Positions 42,546 to 56,214 of a stretch of 64,000 bases of DNA are shown piece by piece; position 1 is the stretch's first letter, and every line of letters starts with the position of its first letter. The notes beneath the pieces were generated by a model that worked only from the letters and a program-made list of their open reading frames with translations, was not told the origin of the DNA and ran no database searches. The stretch is from Nonomuraea soli (GTDB lineage Bacteria > Actinomycetota > Actinomycetes > Streptosporangiales > Streptosporangiaceae): assembly GCF_013761175.1 (NCBI RefSeq), contig NZ_JACDUR010000004.1:496001-560000 (forward strand), read 5' to 3'. The translations under genes and the position numbers were made by a program.

Positions 42546-43052
42546 ATGGCTCACGACTTCTCCGCCTTCGTACGGCGGCGCGGCGCGCATCACCTGCGCA
42601 CCGCGGTCCTGCTCACCGGCGACTGGCACGCCGCGGAGGACCTGCTGCAGAGCTGCCTGGTCAAGCTGTACAAGGCCTGGCCGCGCCTCGACACGGCCAC
42701 CGATCCCGACGCCTACCTGCGGCGCACGCTGGTCAACACCCATCGATCCTGGTGGCGGGTGAGCTGGCGCAGAGAGACGCCGAGCGACGCCATGCCCGAC
42801 CCGCCGGCCCGGCCCGAGGACCCCGCGCTGGCGCTGGCCGTACGGCAGGCGCTGGAGATCCTGCCGCCACGCCAGCGGCTGGCGCTGGTCCTGCGGTATT
42901 TCGAGGATCTGCCGGAAACGCAGGTGGCCGAGCTCATGGGCTGCTCGGTCGGCAGCGTCAAGACGCACACCCACCGGGGCGTGCGCAGGCTGCGCGAGGT
43001 ACTCGGCGCGGAGCTGATCCCCGATGACGACGAAGTGGAGGCAAGGCGATGA
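42546..43052 (+). CDS. SigE-family RNA polymerase sigma factor (ECF)
   Basis: 168 aa. Sigma region 2 (LTGDWHAAEDLLQSCLVKLYKAWPR, read in parts) and region 4 HTH (LPPRQRLALVLRYFEDLPETQVAELMGCSVGSVKTHTHRG, in parts). Length and motifs fit the SigE-family ECF factors of actinomycetes. Its stop overlaps the next gene's ATG (ATGA), so the coupled membrane protein may modulate it. Confidence 0.93.
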   Translation: MAHDFSAFVRRRGAHHLRTAVLLTGDWHAAEDLLQSCLVKLYKAWPRLDTATDPDAYLRRTLVNTHRSWWRVSWRRETPSDAMPDPPARPEDPALALAVRQALEILPPRQRLALVLRYFEDLPETQVAELMGCSVGSVKTHTHRGVRRLREVLGAELIPDDDEVEARR

Positions 43053-43789
43053 ACGAGGCGACGGAGCGGGCGGTCAGGTCACTGCTGGCCACCGCGAGCG
43101 ACGGCGGCCCCGAGCGGGTCGAGTTCGAGGCGCCGGCACGGCGGCGCCGGGTGCTCGTGCCCGTGCTGGCCGCACTGGCAGCGGCCCTGGCGGCGGTGAT
43201 CACCATGACGAGCACCACCGGCTCGGCCCTGGCGGTGGTCACCGCGGCCGCCGAGCGCACGGCGGGCGACAGCTTCAGGGTGACGGGCTCCTCCGTCTCA
43301 CCCGAGAAGAGCATGACCTCGACCGGCTACTTCGACCCCGCGGCCAGGACCGGCCGTACGGTCGTCGAGGGAACCGGACGGGAGACCAGGTTCATCGGCG
43401 ACCAGGTCTACCAGTACGACGGCGTGAGGTGGACGGTCGAGCCCAGGGTGGACGACCCGCCGGTCTTCAAGCTCGCCTACATGGACCCGCAGGCCGCGCT
43501 GGCCCAGCTCCAGGCGGCCAGCCAGGTCAAGGAGGAGGGCGCGGCCCCGGGCGACGGCTGGACCGGCACCCGCTACTCCTTCGAGATCGACCTGCCCGAC
43601 CTCAAGGGCGACCGGCACGTGACGGGCATCGTCGACATCGACGAGCAGGGCCGGGTCCGGCACATGGAGATGCAGGTCGGCGACAGCCGCAACGTGGCCG
43701 ACTACTTCGACTTCGGGGCCCGGGAGGAGGTGGCGGCACCCCCGGACGCGCAGCCCGCGCCGGACGGCAAGCGGAGCACCCGTCCCTGA
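43049..43789 (+). CDS. Membrane protein coupled to the SigE-family sigma factor (possible anti-sigma factor)
   Basis: 246 aa: short Arg-rich cytoplasmic N-terminus, one membrane segment (LVPVLAALAAALAAVITM, about residues 36-55) and a 190-residue outer domain rich in beta strands, with RHVTGIVDIDEQGRVRHMEMQ. It lacks a zinc anti-sigma motif (HxxxCxxC). The architecture fits a membrane partner of the sigma factor; the outer part recalls LppX-like domains. Function inferred from coupling. Confidence 0.8.
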   Translation: MNEATERAVRSLLATASDGGPERVEFEAPARRRRVLVPVLAALAAALAAVITMTSTTGSALAVVTAAAERTAGDSFRVTGSSVSPEKSMTSTGYFDPAARTGRTVVEGTGRETRFIGDQVYQYDGVRWTVEPRVDDPPVFKLAYMDPQAALAQLQAASQVKEEGAAPGDGWTGTRYSFEIDLPDLKGDRHVTGIVDIDEQGRVRHMEMQVGDSRNVADYFDFGAREEVAAPPDAQPAPDGKRSTRP

Positions 43790-43906
43790 CCGCTACCGAG
43801 TGCGCTGAAAGCCGTACGCCACGTGTCCGATAGGGGCACAATGAGCTCAACGATGGACCAGGTGCCCGGGCCCGATCCATCACCCCCCGCTTGAAGGGTT
43901 CAGGTG

Positions 43907-45502
43907 ATGAAAAGCGTGCCCGCGTTCGGCGGCGTCCTTGACGACGCCCCGCTGCTGGAAGGCGTGCTCGGCGCCAGCAGCGAGGGCGTCGTCCTGTGCG
44001 CGTCGGACGACACAGTCTTGCTCGCCAACGCCGCTGCGAAGGCGCTGGTGCCCGAGCTCACCCCTGGCTACTCGGTCTCGGCCGGGAGCCTCACCGGACT
44101 GTTCGATCTCATGGCCGCGGAAGGGCAGAGCCGCGAAGCCGAACACCGAGGCCGTCGCCTCAAGGTGCGAAGGCAGCACGTGGCCGGCTCACACCGCGTG
44201 TGGTACCTCCGCGACACCAGTGCCGACACCCTGCTGGCCGAGCGCCGGCAGGCCGACTTCCTGGCCGAGGCGGGCCTCCGCCTGACGGCCTCGCTGAACG
44301 TGCGCCGCTGCGCGCACGCCGCGGTCCGCCTGGCCACCGACTTCCTGGCCGACGCCGCGATCCTGCTGCTGCCCGCCCGCAGGCGGCACGTCGAGTGGGT
44401 GCGCGGCGCGGCCGGGCGCGAGGCCGACGAGGGCCGCACACCCCTGGCGGCCATGTCCGAGGTGCCGGGGGTCACCGACGCGCTGTTCGGCTCGGCGGTG
44501 CCCAGCCGGTGGCTCGACCCGCTCCTGGTGCCCGCCTGGCTCACCCCTCCGGGCTTCGGCCAGGTGCGGGCGCTGTCGGTGGCGGCGCTGCCCGGTGACG
44601 GCGTGCCCGCGGGCGCGCTCCTGCTGTTGCGGCGCGAGGGCAGCGCTCTGTTCGACGACCAGGCCGAGACGCTGGTGCGGCTGTTCGCGGCCCGGGTCGG
44701 CGCCGCGATCTGCACCGCCGCCCGCTACCAGGAACAGGCTGACGTCAACGCCGCGCTGAGCGCCTGCCTGGCCCCCGGCCAGCCGTACGTCTCGTGGGCC
44801 GACGCGGCGGGCACGATCCGCACCTGCCCGGAGGCCGGCAGGACCGGCGGCGACTTCCTCGACATCCAGGAGCGCGAGGGAGAGCTCATGGTGGCGCTCG
44901 GCGACGTGTGCGGGCGAGGGGCACGCGCAGCGCTGACCGCCTCACAACTGCGCCACTCGTTGCGCATGCTGCAGAGTGTCGAGCGGCGTCCGGTGCCGCT
45001 CATGAACCTGATCAACAGGGGGCTGCCGCGCGCCGGCGTGCCCAGCCCCTACCTGTCGCTGGCGCTGTGCTCGATGCGCCCGCTGCCCGGCGGCGGACTG
45101 CGGGCCACGCTCGCCTCCGCCGGCCATCCCGCCCCGCTGGTGCTGCGCTGCGACGGCAGCGTGCGCGCGCTGCCCGTGAGCGGCGCGCCGCTCGGGGCCT
45201 TCGACGACGACGAGCTGGGCCTGCGCGCCGTCGACTTCGAGCTCGCGCCGGGCGAGCTGTGCCTGCTCCACGCCGACGGCAACGCCGAGGCGCTCGGCGG
45301 CCCCGGCAAGGGCGAGCCGTACGGCACCGCCCGGCTGGCCGACGCGCTGGCCGGATGCGAGGGCATGCCCGCCACGGCCGTGGTCGAGCGGCTGGACCAG
45401 CTGATCACCGAATGGACCGGAGGAGACGAGCTCGACGATCGAGGGCTGCTGGCGGTCAGGGCCCGGCCCCCCGCACGGAAGGAGCGCGACGATCATGGAT
45501 GA
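43907..45502 (+). CDS. PAS-GAF-SpoIIE/PP2C serine phosphatase (cassette 2)
   Basis: 531 aa; paralogue of the protein encoded at 22184, with the same order PAS-like, GAF, SpoIIE. Shared phrases include LFAARVGAAI, GGDFLDIQ, GDVCGRGARAA and ASAGHPAPLVL. The TDGITEA motif of the first paralogue reads HADGNAEA here, and the last metal motif is LDDRGLLAV, so activity may be altered but the Asp residues remain. ATG 43907 or GTG 43904 (adjacent codons) may serve as start. The gene overlaps the B12-protein gene by 8 bp. Confidence 0.92.
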   Translation: MKSVPAFGGVLDDAPLLEGVLGASSEGVVLCASDDTVLLANAAAKALVPELTPGYSVSAGSLTGLFDLMAAEGQSREAEHRGRRLKVRRQHVAGSHRVWYLRDTSADTLLAERRQADFLAEAGLRLTASLNVRRCAHAAVRLATDFLADAAILLLPARRRHVEWVRGAAGREADEGRTPLAAMSEVPGVTDALFGSAVPSRWLDPLLVPAWLTPPGFGQVRALSVAALPGDGVPAGALLLLRREGSALFDDQAETLVRLFAARVGAAICTAARYQEQADVNAALSACLAPGQPYVSWADAAGTIRTCPEAGRTGGDFLDIQEREGELMVALGDVCGRGARAALTASQLRHSLRMLQSVERRPVPLMNLINRGLPRAGVPSPYLSLALCSMRPLPGGGLRATLASAGHPAPLVLRCDGSVRALPVSGAPLGAFDDDELGLRAVDFELAPGELCLLHADGNAEALGGPGKGEPYGTARLADALAGCEGMPATAVVERLDQLITEWTGGDELDDRGLLAVRARPPARKERDDHG

Positions 45503-46445
45503 CGTCCTGACGAAGGCGAGAGCGCGTTTCCTCGACCACATCGGCGACGGCGACGAGCCGGGCGCGGTGGACCAGGCCCTGCGGCTGCTGGAGCTCGGCG
45601 TCCCCGCGGAACGGCTGCTCATGGAGGTGATCGCCCCGGTCCAGCACGACGTGGGCCGGCTGTGGGCGCAGAACCACTGGAGCGTGGCGCGCGAACACCG
45701 GGCCAGTGCCATCAGCGAGCGCGCGGTGGGCGCGGTCATGACGCAGGCGCGCCCCGATCCGTGGCACGGCGGCAGGGTCGCGGTGGCCTGCGTCGACGGG
45801 GACTTCCACGCCCTGCCCGTGCGCCTGGTGGCCGAGGTCCTCAGGCTGTACGGCTGGCGCGTCGACTACCTGGGCGCCAGCGTTCCGGCCCCCCAACTGG
45901 TGGCTCACCTGCACCAGAGCGGGTGCGACGCCGTCGCCCTGGGCTGCTCGCGGGCGAGCGCGCTGCCGAAGGCGCACGCCACGATACGGGCCGGCCAGGC
46001 GGCCGGGGTGACCGTGCTCGCGGGCGGTCAGGGGTTCGGCGCCGACGGCAGGTACGCCCGCCGGTTCGGCGCGGACCTGTGGGCGGAGTCCGCGGCCGGG
46101 GCGGCGCGCGCCGTCTCGGGCGGCGTACGGCGCCCCGCCATCGTCGAGCCGGAGCCGCCGGCCGACGAGGAGTACCTCAGGGTGGCGCGCTCGCGCGGCT
46201 CGCTGGCCGAGCGCATGGCCCTGGAGGAGGCCATCGACGTGATCGACTTCCTGGCGGCGGCGCTCTACACCGACGACAGCACCGTCTTCACCGACTTCGT
46301 GACGTGGCTGGTGCCCGTCAGGAAGGTCCGGGGGCTCGACGCCGGCCACCTCGTCGACGCCCTGTCCGAGCTGGCGGGCGCGTTTCGCGACTTCCCGCGC
46401 GGCGAGAGGCTTCTCGCCGACGGCATCCGGGCGGCGTCATGTTGA
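45495..46445 (+). CDS. Cobalamin-binding protein with CarH-like W-x9-EH motif (cassette 2)
   Basis: 316 aa; paralogue of the protein encoded at 23806. Trp57 and Glu67-His68 form W-x9-EH; the B12 domain has DGDFHALP (His105 as candidate axial ligand), YLGASVPAPQL and VLAGGQGFG. The C-terminal helical module (VIDFLAAALYTDDSTVFTDFVTW) again resembles RsbR-type N-termini. No DNA-binding domain. Coupled by overlaps to the phosphatase and to a STAS protein. Spacing from Trp to the candidate ligand His is 48 residues, close to the 46 of Thermus CarH (W131, H177). Confidence 0.88.
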   Translation: MDDVLTKARARFLDHIGDGDEPGAVDQALRLLELGVPAERLLMEVIAPVQHDVGRLWAQNHWSVAREHRASAISERAVGAVMTQARPDPWHGGRVAVACVDGDFHALPVRLVAEVLRLYGWRVDYLGASVPAPQLVAHLHQSGCDAVALGCSRASALPKAHATIRAGQAAGVTVLAGGQGFGADGRYARRFGADLWAESAAGAARAVSGGVRRPAIVEPEPPADEEYLRVARSRGSLAERMALEEAIDVIDFLAAALYTDDSTVFTDFVTWLVPVRKVRGLDAGHLVDALSELAGAFRDFPRGERLLADGIRAASC

Positions 46446-46771
46446 GCAGGAGCCACCTGCAGATCGAGGTCAGATCCCTGGAACCTGGGGTCTGCCAGCT
46501 GATCCTGGTCGGGGACCTCGACTTCGACACCGCGGGCCAGCTGCCCGTGTCGGCCGCTCCGCTGCTGGCGGCGGGCGTCACGCGCTTGGACGTCGACCTG
46601 TCGAAGCTGGAGTTCATCGACTCCTCCGGCCTGGGCGCGCTGATCCGGGTGCGCAAGGACGCCAGGCGGCACGACGCCGGGATGCGGCTGGTGGCCATGA
46701 CGCCACGGGTGCGGCGGCTGCTCCGGGTGACGTGCCTCGACACCGTCTTCGACCTGGGACCTGACCTCTAA
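46439..46771 (+). CDS. STAS-domain anti-anti-sigma factor (cassette 2)
   Basis: 110-aa STAS protein with phospho-site loop EFIDSSGLGAL (Ser62 expected). Overlaps the B12-protein gene by 7 bp, completing the second phosphatase/sensor/STAS unit. The stop overlaps that of the convergent helicase gene by 4 bp. Confidence 0.92.
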   Translation: MLSRSHLQIEVRSLEPGVCQLILVGDLDFDTAGQLPVSAAPLLAAGVTRLDVDLSKLEFIDSSGLGALIRVRKDARRHDAGMRLVAMTPRVRRLLRVTCLDTVFDLGPDL

Positions 46772-48870
46772 CCGCCGAGGGCGGCGGTCAGCCGCCTGGC
46801 AAGGGTGGTGTTGCGGCGCTGGCCGAGCCGCGACACCGCCAGTTCCAGCGCCTTGCGCTGGCCGACCAGCACCACCCAGGCCTTGGCCCGGGTGACCAGG
46901 GTGTAGAGCAGGCGGCGTCGCAGCATGATGCCGCCCGCCTCCACCACGACGGGCGCCACGACGAACGGGTATTCGCTGCCCTGCGAGCGGTGCACGCTGA
47001 TCGCGTAGGCCTGGGTCAGGTCGTCGAGCTCGTCGAAGCCGTAGGTCACGCTCTGCTCGTCGACGACCAGCTCCACGGTGCGCTCCTCGGGGGAGAGCGC
47101 GGTGACCACGCCGGTCTCGCCGTTGAAGACGCCCTTGTCGTAGTTGTTGCGGATCGGCATGACCCGGTCGCCCACGCGGAAGACGGAGGAGCCCGCCCAG
47201 TGCTCGGGCCGGTCGGCGCCGGGCGGGTTGAGCCGTTCCTGCAGCATGCGGCCCAGCTCGGCGGTGCCCGCCAGGCCCTTGCGCATCGGGCACAGCACCT
47301 GCACCTGGTCGGGGGAGACGCCCTGCTTGCGCGGGATGCCCACGGTGGCCAGCTCCACCACGCGGGAGGCCACCTGGGCGGGATCGTCGATCTCCTCGAA
47401 CCAGAACCCGCCGCCGCCCGGCAGCTGCGGCATGGCTCCCGCGCGGATGTCGTGCGCCGCGCGGACGATCGCGCTGCCCGAGGCCTGGCGGAAGATGTGC
47501 GTGAGCCGCACCCGGGGGATCTCCTCGACCTGCAGCAGGTCGGCCAGGACGCTGCCGGGGCCGATGCTGGGCAGCTGGTCGGAGTCGCCGACGAGCAGCA
47601 CGTGGCTGCCCGACGGCACCGCGGAGCACAGCCGGGTGGCCAGGTGCAGGTCGAGCATGGACGCCTCGTCGATGACGATCAGGTCGGCCTGGGAGGGCAC
47701 CTGGTCGAAGAGCGCCTCGGGGTCGGGCTCGATGCCGAGCATACGATGCACCGTCATCGCGGGCAGCCCCGTCAGCTCCGACAGCCGCTTGGCCGCCTTG
47801 CCGGTCGGCGCGCAGAGCGTGACCCGGCCGCCCATGGACCGCACGGTCGAGGCGATGACCTTCACGGTGTGGCTCTTGCCGCAGCCGGGGCCGCCGGTGA
47901 GGATCGACAGGGTGCTGGTCAGCGCCATGTTGACGGCCGCCTGCTGGTCTTCGTGCAGCGACGGGTCGTCGTCGAAGAGCCGCAGCCGCAGCGTGGAGCG
48001 GGCCCTGACCAGCCGGGTGAGCTCGGCGGTCAGCTTGACCTCGCGCCCGTGCAGCTCCTTGAGGAAGACGGCGTCGGCCTCGACGACCACGCGCTGCTCG
48101 GCGCGCAGCGCGTCGAGCTGCTGCCTGATCGGCTCCTCGTCCTGCTCCAGGAGCTCGACGGTCTGCGTCACCAGGGCGGTGGGCGACAGGAAGCAGTGGC
48201 CGCCGCCGCTGGCCGCGCCTTCGAGCCGGTCGACCAGGGCGGCCTTGAGGCGCTGCGGGCTGTTCTCCGGCACGCCGGAGCGCAGGGCGATGCGGTCGGC
48301 GGTGGCGAACGCGATGCCGCGCACGGCGCCGATCAGCCGGTAGGGGTCCTCGACCAGGACATGCTCGGACTCGGCGCCGAAGGCCTGGTAGACCTTGGCG
48401 GCCAGGAGCGGGCTGACGCCGAAACCCTGCAGCGTCACCATCAGCGCGGCGACGGCCTTCTGCTCCTGCCAGGCCTCGACGATCTGGTTCTGCCGCACGG
48501 GACCGATGTTGATCACTTCGCGCAGGCGGGCGGGCTCGGTGTCGATGATCTTCAGGCTCTCCTCGCCGAACTGGCTGACGATCGCCTGGGCCAGGCGCGG
48601 GCCGATGCCGCGGATCAGGCCGGAGCCGAGGTAGAGCTGGATGGCGCGGACGGTGGCGGGCATGATGCGCTCGCAGGCGCTCACCTTGAAGCGGCTGCCG
48701 TGCCTGGCGTGCTCCTCCCACTCGCCGGTCAGCCGCAGCGTCTCGCCCGGCTGCACGGCCGCCAGCGCGCGCCCGGCGGCCACGAACGCGGGCAGGCCGT
48801 CGGCGCTCATGCGCGCCACGGTGTATTCGTCCTCGCGGACGTACACGAGCTGCTCGACGGAGGCCTCCAC
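46768..48870 (-). CDS. recD2: RecD2-type ATP-dependent DNA helicase
   Basis: 700-aa SF1B helicase of the RecD2 (RecD/TraA) type. An N-terminal OB-like part and HhH-like region (GSGLIRGIGPRLAQAIV, VINIGPVRQNQIVEAW) precede the motor: Walker A TGGPGCGKSHT, Walker B LIVIDEASMLD, GDSDQLPSIGPG (motif III), FRQASGSAIV, and C-terminal AYAISVHRSQGSEYP and LLYTLVTRAKAWVVLVG. RecD2 unwinds 5'-3' and acts in repair without RecBC. Start GTG 48870, 46 bp from the divergent ABC operon. Confidence 0.95.
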   Translation of the reverse strand: MEASVEQLVYVREDEYTVARMSADGLPAFVAAGRALAAVQPGETLRLTGEWEEHARHGSRFKVSACERIMPATVRAIQLYLGSGLIRGIGPRLAQAIVSQFGEESLKIIDTEPARLREVINIGPVRQNQIVEAWQEQKAVAALMVTLQGFGVSPLLAAKVYQAFGAESEHVLVEDPYRLIGAVRGIAFATADRIALRSGVPENSPQRLKAALVDRLEGAASGGGHCFLSPTALVTQTVELLEQDEEPIRQQLDALRAEQRVVVEADAVFLKELHGREVKLTAELTRLVRARSTLRLRLFDDDPSLHEDQQAAVNMALTSTLSILTGGPGCGKSHTVKVIASTVRSMGGRVTLCAPTGKAAKRLSELTGLPAMTVHRMLGIEPDPEALFDQVPSQADLIVIDEASMLDLHLATRLCSAVPSGSHVLLVGDSDQLPSIGPGSVLADLLQVEEIPRVRLTHIFRQASGSAIVRAAHDIRAGAMPQLPGGGGFWFEEIDDPAQVASRVVELATVGIPRKQGVSPDQVQVLCPMRKGLAGTAELGRMLQERLNPPGADRPEHWAGSSVFRVGDRVMPIRNNYDKGVFNGETGVVTALSPEERTVELVVDEQSVTYGFDELDDLTQAYAISVHRSQGSEYPFVVAPVVVEAGGIMLRRRLLYTLVTRAKAWVVLVGQRKALELAVSRLGQRRNTTLARRLTAALGG

Positions 48871-48904
48871 GAAGGGAACCCTAGGTCATCTGTGGAATCA
48901 CGTG

Positions 48905-48910
48905 TTATAT
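48905..48910 (+). promoter_or_regulatory. -10-like element of a possible leaderless ABC operon promoter
   Basis: TTATAT ends 6 nt before GTG 48917, and no ribosome site is present, which suggests transcription starting at or near the start codon. No good -35 box is seen. Confidence 0.45.
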
Positions 48911-48916
48911 GAATTG

Positions 48917-49988
48917 GTGGCGCTGATTCTTGACGGCGTGTCGGTACGGCAGGGCGGCCAGACTTGGCTCGACCGCGTCGACCTGGAGTTCCTCGACGGG
49001 CTCACCACCCTGATCGGCCCCCTGGGCGCGGGCAAGACGACCTTGATGAGAGTCGCCGCGGGCCTCCGGTCACCCACGACGGGCCGCATCCTGGTCGACG
49101 GTAAAGATGTCAGTTCGGTCTCGGTGCGAAAGCGATCTGTGGCTTTCGTCTACCAGCAGTTCATCAATTACCCGTCGCTGACGGTCTACGACAACATCGC
49201 CTCGCCGCTGCGCTCGCTGCCGCGCGAGCAGGCCGACGCCCGCGTGCGCGAGGTCGCCGAGCTGATGGGGCTCGGCGAGTTCCTGCGGCGCAGGCCCGCC
49301 GAGCTCTCGGGAGGCCAGCAGCAGCGCACCGCGATCGCCCGCGCGCTGGCCCGCCCGGTCGACGTGCTGCTGCTCGACGAGCCGCTGGCCAACCTCGACT
49401 ACAAGCTACGCGAGCAGTTACGCGCCGACCTCAAGACGATGTTCTCCGGCTCCCGGGGCGTGGTCGTCTACTCCACCGCCGACCCGGCCGAGGCGCTGAC
49501 GTTCGCCGCGCCGACGGTCGTCCTGGGCAAGGGCCAGGTGCTGCACGTCGGCTCGGTGACCGAGATGTACGCCAGGCCGCCGACCCTGGAGGTCGCCCGC
49601 ACCCTCAGCGATCCGCCGCTCAACCTGCTGCCCGGCGTGGTGCGCGACGGCCGCATCGAGTGCCTGGGCGCCTCCTTCCCCGCGCCGCGCGCCCACGAGT
49701 CCGGCAGGGCCGTACGCCTGGGTGTGCACCCGCACCAGGTGGCGATCTCCCGCTCGCGCGCCGAACAGCTGGCCTTCCCGGCCGAGATCCGCCTGGCCGA
49801 GGTGACCGGCAGCGCCACCTTCCTGCACCTGATGCTCGCCGACGACCTCCACCTGGTCGCCCACCTGGAGGGCACCCAGGTGTTCGAGCCGGGCGAGCGC
49901 ACCACCGCCTACGTCGACCCCGCCCACGTCTTCGTCTTCTCCGACAACGGCGAGCTGCTGGCGGCCTCGGCGACGGAGGTGGACCTGC

Positions 49989-49996
<8 letters not shown>
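48917..49996 (+). CDS. ABC transporter ATPase 1 (GlpS-like)
   Basis: 359 aa. Walker A GPLGAGKTT, Q-loop VYQQFINYP, signature ELSGGQQQR, Walker B VLLLDEPLANLDY and a C-terminal TOBE-like regulatory domain. The catalytic motifs are complete. It pairs with the next gene's ATPase; the six-gene order ATPase-ATPase-permease-permease-DUF2160-binding protein equals the glycerol GlpSTPQV locus known from Rhizobium. Start GTG 48917; the frame is open further upstream but no start fits better. Confidence 0.9.
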
Positions 49997-52790
<2,794 letters not shown>

Positions 52791-52791
<1 letters not shown>

Positions 52792-53062
52792 TGTTCGACT
52801 GGATGCTCTGGACGACGCCCACGGCGCTCGTCTTCGCGGGCATCGCCGCCCTGCTCCTGATCATGGGGGTCTGGGCCAGGCTCTCACCGCCCATCGCACG
52901 CCGCGGGTTCCTGCGCATCGAGACCGACCGGGGCGACCGCCTCTACATCGGGCTGATCAGCGCCGCCGCCTTCCTGGTGCTCTGGATCGCCGTCACCGAC
53001 CTGTCCATGCTCCTCGCTCTGGGGGGTGCACTCGTACTGATCGTCGTCATCGGGAGGTGGGG

Positions 53063-53066
<4 letters not shown>
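52791..53066 (+). CDS. DUF2160 small membrane protein of the glycerol-type ABC locus
   Basis: 91 aa with three hydrophobic segments and WMLWTTPTALVFAGIAALLLIMG at the N-terminus. I recognise it as a DUF2160-like protein, a marker of GlpSTPQV-type loci, where it sits between the second permease and the binding protein, as here. Its role is not known. Confidence 0.85.
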
Positions 53067-54805
<1,739 letters not shown>

Positions 54806-54839
54806 CGTGTGAGTGACCCGGCCCGGGCAGCTCCCGGCC

Positions 54840-56213
54840 ATGAAGACGCCGATCCGCCTCGCGGTTCTCGCACTCGCCCTGACCTCCTGCGCCAAGGGCA
54901 CAGGGGGTCAGGCGGCGCCGCAGGAGGCCGGCACGTTCAACCCGGGCGCCGCGTACACGGGCACGATCACGGTGATGGGCATCGCCGGCGTCGACGAGGT
55001 GGCCACCACCCGCCTCGACCTGGCCAAGGCCGCCCTGGGCGGAGCCGACGTCAAGCGCACCGAAGGCGACCTGGACGTGCAGCAGTTCCTGTCGTCGGTC
55101 GCCTCGGGCTCCCCGCCCGACCTCGTCTACGCCATCCGCGACCAGATCGGCACCTTCGCCTCGCGGGGTGCGATCATCCCGCTCGGCGCCTGCATCGAGG
55201 GCGAGCAGATCGACGTCGGCATGTATGACGACGCCGCGCTCGCCCAGGTCACCCTGGGCGACGAGGTGTGGGGCATCCCCGAGTTCAACCAGGTCCAGAT
55301 CACCATGGCCAATGCCGGCCTGCTGGACAAGGCGGGGTTGACCATCGCGGACGTCAACGGCTCCGGCTGGGAGAACATCACCGCCGCGGCGCGGAAGCTG
55401 CACCAGAACGCCGGCGGCAAGCTGAAGGTCATCGGCTTCGACAGCAAGCTGCCGGAGTTCTTACCCCTGTGGGCCAAGGCCAACGGCGCCGACCTGCTGT
55501 CCGAGGACGGCAGGACCGCCCGGCTGAACGACCCCAAGGTGGTCGAGGCACTGACCTTCGCCGCGGGCGTCTACGACACGCAGGGCGGCTTCGCCAAGGT
55601 CAAGGCGCTGCGCGACGCGGCCGACTTCTTCGGCAAGGGCAACCAGTTCGCCAAGAACGAGCTGGGCGCGATGCCGATGGAGCAGTGGTACGTCAACGTG
55701 CTCAACGACGAGTCGCCCAAGGCGGCCATGGCCTTCGACGCCTTCCGCGACAAGGAGGGCAACCCGCTGGCCTACTCCTCGGGCCGCGCCTGGGCCATTC
55801 CCAAGGGCGCCAAGAACCCCGAGGCCGCCTGCCGCTTCGCCAAGCACATGACGCTGGTCGACACCTGGAGGGCGGCCGCGCAGGCCCGGGTGGACCTGCG
55901 CACCAAGGAGAACAAGCCCTTCACCGGCATCCTGACCGGCAACGAGCAGGCCGACGAGACCATCGAGTCGATGCTCACCCCCGGCGGCCAGCCCTGGGAC
56001 ACCGGCGTGAAGGCCGTCTACGAGGCCAACGACAACAACTTCAGCCTCCCGGCCAACCCGGCGGGCGAGGAGTTCAAGAAGGCCTGGCAGGATGCCGCCA
56101 ACCGGGTCCTGAACGGGCAGATGGGGCCGAAGGAGAGCCTCGACAGGGCCCAGCAGGAGGCGCAGGCCGCGCTCGACAAGGCGTGGGCCGGGTGGACGAA
56201 GCGAACCAACTGA
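54840..56213 (+). CDS. Second solute-binding lipoprotein (family 1)
   Basis: 457 aa with lipobox LTSC near residue 15. Typical family-1 sugar-binding features: FLSSVASGSPPDLVYA, VWGIPEFNQVQI, FGKGNQFAKNELGAMPMEQWY, SGRAWAIPKGAKNPEAACRF. ATG 54840 was chosen over GTG 54813 because it begins the signal peptide directly. It is unlike the GlpV-like protein and probably brings in a different sugar. 34 bp after the previous gene. Confidence 0.9.
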   Translation: MKTPIRLAVLALALTSCAKGTGGQAAPQEAGTFNPGAAYTGTITVMGIAGVDEVATTRLDLAKAALGGADVKRTEGDLDVQQFLSSVASGSPPDLVYAIRDQIGTFASRGAIIPLGACIEGEQIDVGMYDDAALAQVTLGDEVWGIPEFNQVQITMANAGLLDKAGLTIADVNGSGWENITAAARKLHQNAGGKLKVIGFDSKLPEFLPLWAKANGADLLSEDGRTARLNDPKVVEALTFAAGVYDTQGGFAKVKALRDAADFFGKGNQFAKNELGAMPMEQWYVNVLNDESPKAAMAFDAFRDKEGNPLAYSSGRAWAIPKGAKNPEAACRFAKHMTLVDTWRAAAQARVDLRTKENKPFTGILTGNEQADETIESMLTPGGQPWDTGVKAVYEANDNNFSLPANPAGEEFKKAWQDAANRVLNGQMGPKESLDRAQQEAQAALDKAWAGWTKRTN

Positions 56214-56214
56214 G

